Assembly: GCA_009801085.1 (NCBI GenBank)
Contig: VNWV01000007.1
Span: forward strand, 2,480,001 to 2,544,000
DNA length: 64,000 nt
Origin: Lasiodiplodia sp. COLG20
Lineage: Eukaryota > Ascomycota > Dothideomycetes > Botryosphaeriales > Botryosphaeriaceae
Direction: 5' to 3'
A program made the translations under genes and the position numbers. The stretch's first letter is position 1, and each line of letters starts with the position of its first letter. Under the pieces are notes generated by a model. It ran no database searches and was not told the origin of the DNA. It saw nothing but the letters and a program-made list of their open reading frames with translations. Below, piece by piece: positions 31,391 through 41,770 of this stretch.

Positions 31391-33130
31391 CCACACGTTA
31401 GTCTCCTCTCCTCACTCGCCTTGGGTGGAAGCGCTGGCGAAGCCTTTGATTTGAAGACAAAGCTGGGCGGTGCACGAGAGACCTTGCTTGCTGCTGTCTG
31501 ATACGGCGTCAGACATGTAAAGGGCGCGAAGCCAGGCACGCATTACAGAGGCCTGTGTCAGGTTCGCGGACAATTGGTGGGCGAGCGCGGCGGCTACTGC
31601 CAGGGCTCGATTTCTCGCTTCGCTGGCGTGTACCTCAAGAGTCGGCGCAAGCTGGTGTTCTTCGCTCGGAAGCCGCCGCTAAGCGTAGTGTATCTGGACA
31701 ATTTGCCGCCTTTGTAGAGGGCGGACGGTGATGGCTACGAATTGGGAGATCGGTGAGCCTCGTGGACATGGCGCCGATGTACCTAGCCAGGATTTTGACG
31801 CAGTTGCTAGGCTTGTAGGCTCCAGCCGATCAACGACCAGCCGCTGCGTTTGATGAAGTATTTCCTGCCAATTGTCAGCTTCCACATGTCCCTCTTCGAC
31901 AGCTCATGGATCTGTGTCTTGGCACCCTACCCTATGGCCGCCACTGAGTTGAAGAAGGCCAGAATATCCGTAAAAAAGTTGTAGAGAGGCCTGGTGTTGC
32001 AGCGTTCGGGTTTCGCAGAGTGGCGGGTGCTGGAGATTCTGCCACTCAGGCTCGGGGAGTCCTGTGCACTTCTATGAATCTTGGTGAGACGGATGGCTTT
32101 TTACACAAGCTTCATGGATGACTTGCCATAAGAGGAGAGTTTAGCAGTAGAACCAGTGCTGCTGCGACTTTGCTCAGCTCCTCCGCTCTGCGGCCGTTCA
32201 GCTTCACCTGGTAGGGAGATGAGCTCCAGGAACACGGCGCCGTTGGTGTCTCAAAGCCACTGCCACCCTCTCAATTGTCCAGTTTGTCTGCCCATAATGA
32301 TAGCTTGTCGAGGGCGGCAAAGCTATTCCTGCCAGACGGATAAGGGCGCTCTTCCTGGCCCGCAGCGCGCTGATGTGGATACCGTCAGCGAAGCCGACCG
32401 GAACGTGAGGCATTGTGTGAGGTGAACCTGCAGAGCTTTAAGACGGAGCTGCCGTGATCGGAGGAGATGAGGAGAGTAGCGACGGATGGGGGCGGAGTCT
32501 GCTGCATGGTCGACCGAACGTTCTCTTGGAAGAGCTGCGCTGTGACATTGTGAGCTTGAGGAAGGCTTGAACGTAGTTTCTGGTCTCACCTTATTGGGAA
32601 GTAGATAAAGTAGCGTCGGCGATGCAGCGAGGAGTATGCTGCTTGGACGCGGCGAGGCTTGCTGTGACGAAATTGCCGGTCACAGCGGCGCACTGGGTCA
32701 GGATAAGGACGTGGAGTCTCGCTCTGCGGATCCGAGCCGAAGGGCGACAGGGTCTGCAACGCAGGGCCATTGAGCGAATTATCGCTGCAATGAGACGCTG
32801 GTCGTGAATGTCATTGCGACGCGGCTAGCGGCCGTATTGGCGAGCTGACGGGCGCTGCGGACGGCACAGGAGGACGCGACGCGCTGCTATCTGGCAGAGC
32901 CACCCAGAGTGCGATAAGCAGTGCCAAAGACGCCACTGGAGCAGACGTTCACAGAGATTTTGACTGCTGTAGAATGACGCGCAAGAGCGCACTGCGCAAG
33001 TGACAGACAGCAGTCGCGGAAGCTCAACACCACCACGGCGCGACACGAAGCGTCACAACAACAACGCCGCGTCTGCAAGCGCGAGCGCGATTTTCCACCA
33101 CAGGAGCGTGTTTTCGGGCTCAAGCAGCTG
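31391..33130 (-). pseudogene. Possible decayed coding region of unknown family
   Basis: Several minus-strand stretches look like protein but are split by stops and frame changes. The clearest runs from about 31885 to 31410 in one frame (NWQEILHQTQRLVVDRLEPT, one TAG, then EARNRALAVAAALAHQLSAN and ALYMSDAVSDSSKQG). Another frame around 32160-31840 gives NTRPLYNFFTDILAFFNSVA and MWKLTIGRKYFIKRSGW between stops. Upstream, around 32550-32440, a frame gives AQLFQENVRSTMQQTPPPSV. Short introns could join some pieces, but I could not find one consistent model. It may be a relic gene or element, or a real multi-intron gene I cannot resolve. No known domain is recognised. Confidence 0.3.
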
Positions 33131-33249
33131 CGATCATGCCTTAACCATCTCGCCGACCTTGCTGCTCACCTGTCTCTGATTTCAAGTTTTTTTTCTCTTC
33201 CTCAAAAGCCGGCTCAAGGCCAGGTAATTGACGAAAAGAAGTTCGCGTC

Positions 33250-33433
33250 AGCCTCAGGCAGTGCAATAGAGGCGACACTGTGGCAGCGAAGTATGAGCGG
33301 AGCTCAGGGACCAGCTACCCGTTGCCAAAAACTAGTTTAATCAGGAGAAAAGCCCCACGTAGGGGGCGTTCTAGAGATTAAACTAAAAAGAACAGCTACT
33401 TCACTTGATCTAAGCCAAAAGGCAAAGAGAGCT
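33250..33433 (-). ncRNA. U2 spliceosomal snRNA, divergent copy with altered branch-site recognition sequence
   Basis: Read on the minus strand, 33430..33402 gives UCUCUUUGCCUUUUGGCUUA then GAUCAAGUG, the conserved U2 5' end and stem I. It is followed by AAGUAG and then CUGUUCUUUUU. Canonical U2 reads GUAGUA where this gene reads GAAGUA (33402..33397), with one further change directly after it (G at 33396 where U is usual). Stem IIa is kept as UUUUAG, loop UUUAAUCU, CUAGAA; the usual CAG/CUG pairing is replaced by UAG/CUA on both sides, a compensated change. A GCCCC/GGGGC hairpin (33367..33352) fits stem IIb. The Sm site at 33333..33325 reads AGUUUUUGG, one base off the PuAU(4-6)GPu consensus. 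The 5' end (near 33433) and 3' end are estimates based on the usual length of about 185 nt. U2 identity is strong; whether it is functional or a second copy cannot be told from this window. Confidence 0.85.
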
Positions 33434-33472
33434 GAAGAAGAAAAGAGGAGCCTTGGGCGAGGCATCGGGGGG

Positions 33473-33480
33473 TATTTATA
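33473..33480 (-). promoter_or_regulatory. TATA box upstream of the U2 snRNA gene
   Basis: TATAAATA on the minus strand lies about 40-47 nt before the estimated U2 5' end, a plausible spacing for an RNA polymerase II snRNA promoter. A CT-rich stretch (CTCCTCTTTTCTTCTTC) separates it from the start. Confidence 0.55.
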
Positions 33481-34505
33481 GGCGCGCCAAGCCTAGCAAC
33501 GGGTGCTGGCACGGGAGGGTCGCCTGGCTGGGCAACACCAACGCCCCACAGGGCCTTCCGCTTTGAGCATGCTTGGCGAGCGGTCGGAAGGCACAGTCGC
33601 AGCTTTGCGCATGTGAAAGAACTAAGGAGAACGCCCTGGAGCCGCGCGGGCACGGCGGTGCATCCGGCGTGCAGCATTGGACCCGGACAGGCTCTCTTTC
33701 TGGCAGCTACGCTTGGTCAGCAGGAGGGTGGAGCACTGCATCGTATGGCTCAGACGCGGTGACGGCCTGGAAGGCGCGTCGAAACAGCGTCGTGTGTCCG
33801 GTAGCGGGTAGAGCAGCTGCTCACGGCCTCCCAGAAGCGCGCCTGCGGTGGGGCAGGATTGGCGGACGCGCAGCGAGCCTTACTGGGCCTCTTGGCTAAG
33901 ATAACACTGCGGATGATGCAGATGGTGCTGTCACAGGTGAGCGGCCCGCACGCTCATAGCTCTTGCTGCAATGGGCCCTGAGCTTAAGTCTGGCATTCGA
34001 TCGTAGCTGGCCTGGATGAGATTTCGCAGGAGCCCTCCTACTTGACATTCGCGCCCGACCTCATGTTCGTCCTGCAGCTGCGGTGCGGCTGCACAACGTG
34101 CTGCCGCTGCGTCAGAAGCCACATCAGCGAAATCGCGTCGGGCGCCGACTCGCTCTCGCTTTCTACGGACCGGAACAGCATGCGTCATTTGTCCTCTATT
34201 TTGCTCTTTGCTATCCATGCACGTATTCTCTGTCGCGCCGATCAAAATGTGTTTGCAAGAAAGATTCCAGTTCTGCCCGAGATGGGGACGCTCCAGCCCC
34301 TGCAACGACATCGCGCCGCACTCGCCCATGAAAGTACACAGAGGCATTCGCCAACAGTCATCACGGAGGCAACGAACGAGCAACCGTACAACGCCTCGCC
34401 AAAGTCACGTATGCAGTATTCGCCACAGCATGGTCGTGAGTATATCCTACGTCTCAAGAACCAGGCCCGATAACACAGTTACTGACAGCGCACGCTAGCT
34501 ACACC
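33481..34505. other. Intergenic region with no supported gene
   Basis: Several frames overlap (for example minus 33931-34383 and plus 34042-34473), none recognisable or well started. The right end is the promoter of the small gene at 34506. Confidence 0.4.
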
Positions 34506-34787
34506 ATGGCGTCCGCTTTAGGCTGGCGCTACATCAACCCGCCGCCCTACCATGCCAGCGAGTACCAGACGGGCGGAGGCAGCGACCCTCCCCGCAGGCT
34601 CAATGGCAACGACAACAACAACAACAACAACGGCCACGCGCGTGATGCTGCGTAGGTATTCTCATATTACTTGACATTCAGAAGCTGACATTGCGTCCTA
34701 TGCAGTGAGAGCCTCTTCAAGATTTGCGATCGTTGCGGCCAAATATGGCGTTCGCAAGCTTTTCTAGTGACATTGTTCGGCGGTTGA
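34506..34787 (+). CDS. Small two-exon protein with a CxxC pair, unknown
   Basis: Exon 1 is 34506..34651 and exon 2 is 34706..34787, with a 54-nt intron (donor GTAGGT, acceptor ATGCAG). The 75-residue product starts MASALGWRYINPPPYHASEY (ATG after ACACC, a good context), has a poly-Asn run, and exon 2 gives ESLFKICDRCGQIWRSQAF then LVTLFGG. The phase fits exactly. CDRCG is a single CxxC pair, too little for a zinc-finger call. It could be a true small gene, or the front of a larger gene that has decayed downstream. I do not recognise a family. Confidence 0.42.
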
Positions 34788-35642
34788 TGTATTTCATTGA
34801 GTTCTGTGACCGACGGGAATACAACAAAACTGGTCATATGCCGTGGTCGGACTCGTGGCTTTCTTCCGTCGACAATGACATGCGTATCTTAGGTGACCCA
34901 ATTCGGTTTGTCTGTTTGTTGCACGCTTGGACGAGATACGTTGCCTCATTCTCTTTCAGATGGGGTATCGCCGTTCATGACAAACACCAAAATTGTCAGG
35001 CGTAGTATAGAAACAAACCACACACAAGGGGGGAACCTTCTGGTAGATTCACAGCAAACAGGATGCAGGCCGATTACATATACTGGGCTGCTGTGGACAG
35101 TATCACCAGAGCCATTCCTGTCAGGTAAAACTGTGCGGTCCAAATTCGAACTCCAAAGCTTCAGCATTGCCCTTCCCATTATCCGACAATACAGCAATCC
35201 ATAATTGCGTAGCTGAATCATGACACGAAAAAGAAAATGGCTGTTATCGATACCTTGTATCTTCATGGGGAAGGCGTTATGGGGGAGGACCCTGAGCCAC
35301 CGCGCCGCGCTTTCGACTTCTGCCTATCCGCGCCGCAAGCTGCCCAACGACCCTGAACCACAACCCTGAGCTTTCTACTTCTGCCTATCCACGCTATAGG
35401 TAGTCAACAGCCTCCTGTCAGCCAGTACATATACAGCATTCTCCTCGTCCAAGCAGACTCTACATCAAGAAGTCCCCTGCCACCTGAGATTTCGGTCATA
35501 ACACTTTCTGATATATCCAATCAAAACTTGTACAAGTACATTTCATACATTCACAAACAACACATTCACTTCCCACCACCGCTTGTCTATATATTCTGTT
35601 CCTCTCATCGACGGAAGAACATCAACGAAAAATCCCGTCAAC
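34788..35642. other. Intergenic region, promoter of the exonuclease-like gene
   Basis: No gene is seen. A near-repeat occurs: CTTTCGACTTCTGCCTATCC (near 35308-35327) and CTTTCTACTTCTGCCTATCC (near 35370-35389), each preceded by ACCCTGA-type words, at a spacing of about 62 bp. The pyrimidine-rich stretch before 35643 is typical promoter/5' UTR. Confidence 0.45.
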
Positions 35643-37145
35643 ATGCCTGCACCAAAAAACTCGACTCCCGCCTCAACCCCTGCCAGCTGGGCTGCAGTGG
35701 CCAGAGGTACTAACCGCCCTTCTGCGGGCTCTTCTCAAGCGTCTCCAGCTGCCTGGCCGGCCCTTCCAGCCGCGCGTCAGCCTGCTGGTCCTCCACCTCC
35801 TCCCAAGCCCACCCCGAACCGCTCAAACGTGCCACAGGATCACGGCGCCCCTCGACAGACCAAGCCCCACGATCCCCAGGGCCCGACCCCGACCAACGGA
35901 CTTGCAGCAGAGGAGCCGAACAACACTGCCCAAGCCCAAGCGAACCCGAACTGGCAGCCCCTCGCACCCGATTCGCTTGCGGACGACTGGGATTCGGCAA
36001 AGAAGGGGAAGGCCAAGCGTGCTGGCGACTACAAGTCCTCCGACCACGCCGAGCGCCTGGTCTGGGCCCTCCACAATGATGCCCTGCTCGTCAGCATCGA
36101 CGTCGAGAAGTGGATGGTCCCGCCCTGGATGCAACACGGCCGCAAGCAGGCGCGCAAGATCAGCACGCCGACAGAGCTGGGCATCAGTGTGTCGGACCCG
36201 TTAGACCTGCCGCTCGCTGATCGACTCGACCTCAACCAGCGCATCCTCCTTTCCCGCGCTCGACACGTCCGTCTGCAAGAGCTCTGCCACTTGACGAACC
36301 GACGCAGGCCCTACTACAAGGAGGTCTGCGAGGAGGGCTGCGAGCAGCACTTCCAGTTCGGGCAGACCGAGTTCGCTTCGATCGAGCAGACGAAGCGGAT
36401 TCTGAAGGAGACGCTCCTGGTCCCGAGGCGTGCGGAGGAAGAGGAGAAGGAAAAGGCAAGTGGCTTCCGCCCGGTGGCCCTCCTGTTCCACGACAGCCGC
36501 AACGACGAGAAGTGGCTGCGAGAGGAATTCGACGTCGACCTCAACAAGCCCGAGTTCGCCGGCGCCTTCATCGTCGACACCCAGAAGGTCGCTTGCAGCC
36601 AGGGCAAGGGAAAACAGGTCGGCCTCAAGACGCTCCTTGCCAAACACAACATCGTGACGGACCACCCGCACAACAGTGGCAATGACGCCATCCGCACGCT
36701 GGTCGTTGGCCTCATCGACGGCATCCGTCAGGTCGAGGAGCAGAAAGAGGAGGAGACCGACAAGCAGCCCTCTGCGGTTACTCCAACGACGGCAGGCTCG
36801 GAGTCGCCCGAGAGCAGCGAATCCGCAGAGGAGGAGGACCAGATCGTGACGGGGGTGGCAGGCATCCAGCTTGAGCAGCAGCCGCCAATGCGCCCTTATC
36901 AGGCTCTTGAGGAGGCCCGTGCGAGAGCCAAGGGCGTCCACCAGTTTCCCAGGGCGCAGAACAAGGGCGCTCCTGTCTGCTGCGATCGGTGCCGCTCCAC
37001 TAAGCACTCTCGCCCGGAGTGTCGCGCAAGGGTCCAGTGCGAGCGCTGTAAGGACAGGAAGCACACGACTGAGATGTGTGTGCTTGTGCATGTCCCGGGC
37101 TGCAAGTTGGATGGAAATTGTCTTCCTGGTTGCTTCGCGGAGTAA
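35643..37145 (+). CDS. DEDDh 3'-5' exonuclease-like protein (Gfd2/YDR514C-type RNase H fold) with zinc knuckles
   Basis: An intronless frame of 500 residues from ATG 35643 (CGTCAAC-ATG-CC); an upstream in-frame ATG at 35583 is less likely. Residues 1-130 are Pro/Ala-rich and disordered. The nuclease-like domain runs from about 135 to 365. Motif I is VSIDVEKW (Asp153, Glu155), motif II is FHDSRNDEKWL (Asp284 or Asp288) and motif III is HNSGNDA (His343, Asp348). IVDTQKVA and LKTLLAKHNI fill the usual strand and helix between them. This order matches the fungal family of RNase H-like proteins related to yeast Gfd2/YDR514C, whose substrates are not well defined. After an acidic linker (SPESSESAEEEDQ) there are two zinc-knuckle-like groups (CCDRCRSTKHSRPEC and CERCKDRKHTTEMC) and a C-terminal Cys cluster, suggesting nucleic-acid binding. 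All DEDD residues seem present, so activity is plausible. A broken partial copy follows at 37249. Confidence 0.8.
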   Translation: MPAPKNSTPASTPASWAAVARGTNRPSAGSSQASPAAWPALPAARQPAGPPPPPKPTPNRSNVPQDHGAPRQTKPHDPQGPTPTNGLAAEEPNNTAQAQANPNWQPLAPDSLADDWDSAKKGKAKRAGDYKSSDHAERLVWALHNDALLVSIDVEKWMVPPWMQHGRKQARKISTPTELGISVSDPLDLPLADRLDLNQRILLSRARHVRLQELCHLTNRRRPYYKEVCEEGCEQHFQFGQTEFASIEQTKRILKETLLVPRRAEEEEKEKASGFRPVALLFHDSRNDEKWLREEFDVDLNKPEFAGAFIVDTQKVACSQGKGKQVGLKTLLAKHNIVTDHPHNSGNDAIRTLVVGLIDGIRQVEEQKEEETDKQPSAVTPTTAGSESPESSESAEEEDQIVTGVAGIQLEQQPPMRPYQALEEARARAKGVHQFPRAQNKGAPVCCDRCRSTKHSRPECRARVQCERCKDRKHTTEMCVLVHVPGCKLDGNCLPGCFAE

Positions 37146-37248
37146 CTGCCAAGAGGCTTGTTGGTAAGAGGGGTTTGCAAGAGGTGCTCAAACAAAAGGT
37201 GTATATACCATCTGCAGACAACATGGCAGAGGCGCTGGACGAGGAGAC

Positions 37249-37449
37249 CATGTGTTCATTGTCGACAGTCAGAAAGTTGCCAGCCAGGGTGACAAGAGAA
37301 AGATTGGGCTGAAGGCTCTCCTGGCGGACAGCTTTGTCAGCTCGGGCCATGCCCACAACAGCACCAACAACGCCTTGAGAACGTTGGCTCCTGGCCTAAT
37401 CGAGGGCGTGCACAAGGTGGAGGAGCTGAAGGAGCAAATGCTATTCTGA
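37249..37449 (+). pseudogene. Truncated tandem copy of the DEDDh exonuclease-like gene
   Basis: Translation gives HVFIVDSQKVASQGDKRKIG, LKALLADSFVSSGHAHNSTN, NALRTLAPGLIEGVHKVEEL and KEQMLF before a stop. It aligns with the neighbour's FIVDTQKVACSQGKGKQVGL to IRQVEEQKEEE segment (about residues 309-370 of that protein), so about 66 residues survive. The key motif III reads HNSTNNA instead of HNSGNDA, so the catalytic aspartate is lost. There is no matching start, motif I or motif II, and the stop comes early. It is a fragment left by tandem duplication and decay, or by a recombination event, 100 bp after the parent's stop. Confidence 0.8.
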
Positions 37450-38378
37450 CAGGCATCTCGCTGAGTGTAAGGCCAAGATGCGGTGACTGATTAAAAGTCT
37501 CTCAATAGCTAGTATTGCAGTATTGGTGTACAAATTGGACCAACTGGAGTTATGAAATTGACTTTTTGGATTTTTACTTGTCTGATTGGCAACAGTGAAT
37601 CACGTTTGCAGAAATGAACATGGATATGCTATGAATTTCAGCCGCAGCTAGTGTATTGGTACAGATATCTAAGGCTTCAAAACAATGTAACTTCCACAAT
37701 GTGCAATGTGAACAGCGGTGTGGTAGCCCCTGAACAACGCAGTTGATCCCATGCTGTAACAAGCGTATCTTGCGTGATGCCATCTCCCACACTTTCTGGT
37801 AGGATTCTCCTTCTGTTTCTGCTTTTACCGAATCAGTAGCTTGAAAATGACTGTACGACGTGTAGAATTTGCTTTTCCACGGCACCTTAACCGAATGCCC
37901 CTTCTCCGATGTGGCGTAGACAACACCTCAACCCTCAACAACCCAAATTGGGTCATACGATGCCTGCATGGATCCGTGCCGCATGCCCCGCTCGTCGGAG
38001 AATTCCATAGCTGTCACGACGCGCATCCTTTCGCTTCCGGATTAGCAGGTGTCCCAGTAACCCGGAAAAGTTTTGATGCGCCAAGGCAGCTTTTCCGTCT
38101 TGGCCACGCTTCCCCACGGGGATTCCGAAAAAGGCCAAGACTTCCTACCCCATGGGGTTGGATTGGCCTAAGCGTTTTTCCTTGGTATGGCCTGGAGCTA
38201 AGCGATGGAGGCGTTTGTGATAAAACACTGTAAACGAACCGACTGCTGCACGCTACCTGCAGCTGCACGTCGCCTCCGCCCTCCGTATCATCAACCCACC
38301 ATCCCCTCCTCTCTGTGTCTTTTTTCTACTTAATCCAGGGCCGCTCCTGCTGGTGATTGAGAGCTCGAGTCTTTCATC
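37450..38378. promoter_or_regulatory. Intergenic region with the MFS permease promoter
   Basis: A spacer of about 930 bp. The left half is AT-rich and holds nothing recognisable. From about 37860 to 38370 it is GC-balanced and pyrimidine-rich, with repeated CCCCATGGGG-like (CCCCATGGGGTTGG near 38149) and CCACGGGG words. Confidence 0.4.
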
Positions 38379-40104
38379 ATGGCGAAGCACAGCACCGACG
38401 AGAAGTTCGCCCAGATGGAGCGCATCGAGCATGTTGAGACGACAGACGATGTGGTGAAGCCGAAGATTGAGAAGGTTGACGAGTTTGGCGCGCACTCGAA
38501 GACGGATCCGAAGGAAATTGCGATCGTGAAGAAGATCGACTGGTACATGCTGGTGAGTACCACACGTGGTGGTTGGAGATGTCTACTAACCGCCTGTTCA
38601 GCCCATCCTATGGCTCATGTATTTCATGAACTTTCTCGACCGCAACGCCATGATCAACGGCAAGCTTAACAGTCTTTCCAAAGACCTGGGCCTCAAGGGC
38701 AACCAGTACAATACCTGCGTGTCAATTCTGTTTGTCGGGTGAGTAACTTGCCGCTGCGAATAATTTGCATGGACTAACCAAAACCACAACAGATACTTGG
38801 CTGGACAAATCCCTTCCAACATGATCCTCAACAGAGTGAGGCCATCTATGTTCATGGCTGGTAAGTACACCAATGCTAACATTACTGAAATTACCATCAG
38901 CTGACATCCTTCCCAGGGTTCTCCATGGCGTGGTCCATTGTCAGTTTGCTCACCTACTTGACCCATGACTACAAGACCATGCTTGTCTGCCGCTTTATCC
39001 TTGGCATCGTGGAAGCTCCGGTATGTTCAGCTTGCACAAACTAGAACACAACCCACAAGCTAACAAAACCCGCAGTTCTATCCAGGCGCTCTCTACATGC
39101 TCAGCATGTTCTACACCCGCAAGGAGCTCGCCACGCGCATGTCCATCTTCTACACCGGCAACATGCTCGCCAGCGCCTTCTCCGGCCTCATCGCAGCAGG
39201 CATCTTCGCCGGTCTGGACGGCAAGCACGGGCTCGCCGGCTGGCAATGGTACGTCTTACCTCCTGCACTTCTTCCAACCTCTTCTAACCCCATCGCCCAC
39301 AGGCTCTTCATCGTCCAAGGCGCCGTCTCCATCGGCGTCTCGATCGCCGCCTTCTTCCTCCTCCCCGACGCGCCCCTCAAGACGCGCTGGCTCACCCCGT
39401 CCGAACGCCAACTCGCGCACAACCGCATCTTCATCGACACTACCGACCGCCAAGAATCCGGCACATCCGTCTGGAAGGGCCTGCGGGAAGCCGCCACCGA
39501 CTGGCGCACGTGGGTCTTCTGCCTGATGGACAACCTGCACCTGTCCGCCAACGGCTTCAAGAACTTCCTGCCGACGGTAGTCAAGACGCTGGGCTTCGAC
39601 ACGACGGTGACGCTGGTGCTGACGTGCCCGCCGTACATCGTCGCGGGCATCGTGTCCATCCTCGTCTCTCACAGCTCCGGCCGCTTCAACGAGCGCACGT
39701 GGCACACGACCGTCTCGAAGCTGATCGCCTGCGCGGGCTTCGCCATCGGCGTGGGCACGCTGAACACGGCGGCGCGGTACGTGGGCATCATGCTGTTCGT
39801 GGGCGCGACGTATGGTGTTAATAATATCATTTTGTCGTGGACGGCCAGCGTGCTGGGCCAGACGGATGAGAAGAAGGCGGTGGCGATTGCGATGTGCAAT
39901 ACTTTTGGTAATATTGCGAGCGTGTACACGCCGTATTTGTGGCCGGATACCGCGGCGCCTAGGTTTTTGGCGGCGATGCTGGCGAGTATTGGGTTCTCGA
40001 TTGGCGTGGTTGCGTGTGCGTGGGTCATGAGGTTTGCGCTGCAGAGGCAGAACCGGAAGATGAAGGAGTTGGATCCGGGCGTGACGAACTTGTATGTGTA
40101 CTGA
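38379..40104 (+). CDS. Major facilitator superfamily permease, allantoate/nicotinate (Dal5/Tna1) type
   Basis: Six exons: 38379..38552, 38602..38738, 38793..38860, 38917..39020, 39076..39248 and 39303..40104, giving 485 residues. All introns are 50-56 nt with GTGAGT, GTAAGT, GTATGT or GTACGT donors. A charged cytosolic head of about 50 residues (ERIEHVETTDDVVKPKIEKV) leads to the first helix. The family blocks are PILWLMYFMNFLDRNAMING, YLAGQIPSNMILNRVRPS, FILGIVEAPFYPGALYMLSM, and RKELATRMSIFYTGNMLASA, typical of the anion:cation symporter MFS subfamily. YGVNNIILSWTASVLGQTDE and KKAVAIAMCNTFGNIASVYT mark the C-terminal half. Members import allantoate, nicotinate, panthothenate-like or other small organic anions with protons. 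It sits upstream of a putative aldolase-reductase pair, which fits uptake of a small organic acid. Substrate is inferred only at family level. Confidence 0.9.
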
Positions 40105-40634
40105 GCGGTGGTGGATGAGGGAGAATGGGTGGAGAGGATGCGTAGATGGAAGCTTGAGATTTTGATGGAGAGGAGGAGCTGTTCTGAGAAATATTTGCTT
40201 ACGAAATATCATGAATTTACGTTCACTTCGTTCAACCTGACCTGCTTGGTGAAACCTGACTGCATTACCCGAGGAAACCTTATTCATACTACACCAGGCA
40301 CGGCATTCTGTCGACGGCCAGCGAAATCGCCTCATTGCTTGATGCGGAAGTCTGCGGCTACAGCCCTTGGTGTCTGATACCAAATCTACAGCACATCATA
40401 CCAACCCTGAGTCAGCTCAAAGTATCCATGCTCCGCAAGACTCAGCCGCGGATTGTGGAGGCTAAATTGCTTATCTTTTCCGAGGGAAGACTCGCTTGCC
40501 CATACCCTTTCCGGTTGGCCTCGACCTCAAACACGGGAACAGGGTTGTCTGCGTAACGTCGCATCTCACACCGACACTTCACACCTCATCATCATCTGAA
40601 CACGTCTCTCATTCATTCTACACCACCAACCTCT
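40105..40634. other. Convergent spacer between permease and aldolase
   Basis: About 530 bp between two 3' ends. No gene or structured element is recognised. Confidence 0.45.
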
Positions 40635-41770
40635 CTAATGAATCCTCGTCTCGATCTCGCCCATGGCGGCATTCTCGGTCGCCCACTTCTCCCACTCACC
40701 CTCGGTCAGCTTGCCCCTCAGCGGCAGCCTGCCGCCCTCCAAGTTGCCTAGGCCCAAGACCCTGTAGATGCCCTCGCGGATGCCGATGATGCCATTCTTG
40801 CCGATGAACTCCTCGGCGGCGGAGACGCGGAACTGCAGGTCCTGCAGCTCCTTGAGGGTCGCGTCGTCGACGGGCCGCTTGGCGGCGAGGCTGAACAGGC
40901 GCGACACCGTCTTCGGGTAGATGGCGGCCAGGCCGTCGATGACGCCGGCGGCGCCGAACAGCACGATGGGGCCCAGCTGCTGGCCGAAGCCGGAGAAGAC
41001 GCGGAAGGTCGAGGCGTTGATTTGTGGGTGCAGCGACATTTGCACGTGGTGCGAGACGTTGCCGTGGGACCTGTGCGGCATTGTGGTCAGAGAAAGAGCG
41101 AGAACGACGAGGAAAAGAGCTTGGGAGAGAGGGCACACGACTCACATCTTGCAGCCGACGATGTTGGGGTGTGCGGCCAGGCGCACGTACGTCTCGGGCG
41201 CGACGAGCAGGTTGTTGGTGACGCCGGGGTAGTTGTAACTGGCACATCATCACATCATCAGCACTCAACTCCACCCCACCCCTGTCCACTCCAGAATCTT
41301 CCTTCCCAGCAAACTCACATCAAAATCGGAATCGGACTTCTATCCGCAACAACGGTATACCACTCCACCAAATTGTCCTGGCTCGCCGCCGCACCGAAAT
41401 AACCCGGCGCCAGCACGAGGCCCCACTGGGCGCCGGCGTCGCGGCTGTCCTCGAGCCACTCCAGCACCTCGTCGACGCTGTTGGTCAGCACGCCGGCCAT
41501 GATGGGGTAGTCGGGGAAGCCCGCGGCGTCGAGGCCCTTGCGCACGCCGCCGACGAAGTCGCGCCGCTCCGCCCGCGACAGGTGGATGGCCTCGCCCGTG
41601 CTGCCGAGGAGGACGAGCCCCGTGATGCCGCTGCGCGCCAGGTGCACCGAGTGCGCGACTTGCGTCTCGACGTCGACGGCCGGCTGGAGTGACGAGCTGG
41701 CCGAGGCCGCTTTGAAGAAGGTAGGGACGGGGACGAAGACGCCGTCGGGGGGGATGCGTGCGCCGGCCAT
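40635..41770 (-). CDS. Dihydrodipicolinate synthase-family aldolase (2-keto-3-deoxy acid aldolase-like)
   Basis: Three exons: 41770..41319, 41238..41146 and 41070..40635, giving 326 residues. The start MAGARIPPDGVFVPVPTFFK follows ACCATC. Family features: GLVLLGSTGEAIHLSRAERR (the GSTGE dicarboxylate-binding loop), PIMAGVLTNSVDEVLEWLED, the tyrosine in ILIYNYPGVTNN (about residues 149-156), and the Schiff-base lysine in NIVGCKMSHGN (Lys181). VLFGAAGVIDGLAAIYPKTV follows. Class I aldolases of this fold cleave 2-keto-3-deoxy sugar acids to pyruvate plus an aldehyde, or act on hydroxyproline-derived or similar keto acids. In fungi, relatives include the L-galactonate and L-rhamnonate pathway aldolases; I cannot tell which substrate fits. 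It is divergent from the aldo-keto reductase (428 bp between starts), which suggests that one makes an aldehyde the other reduces. All introns are phase 2 with GTGAGT donors. Confidence 0.88.
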
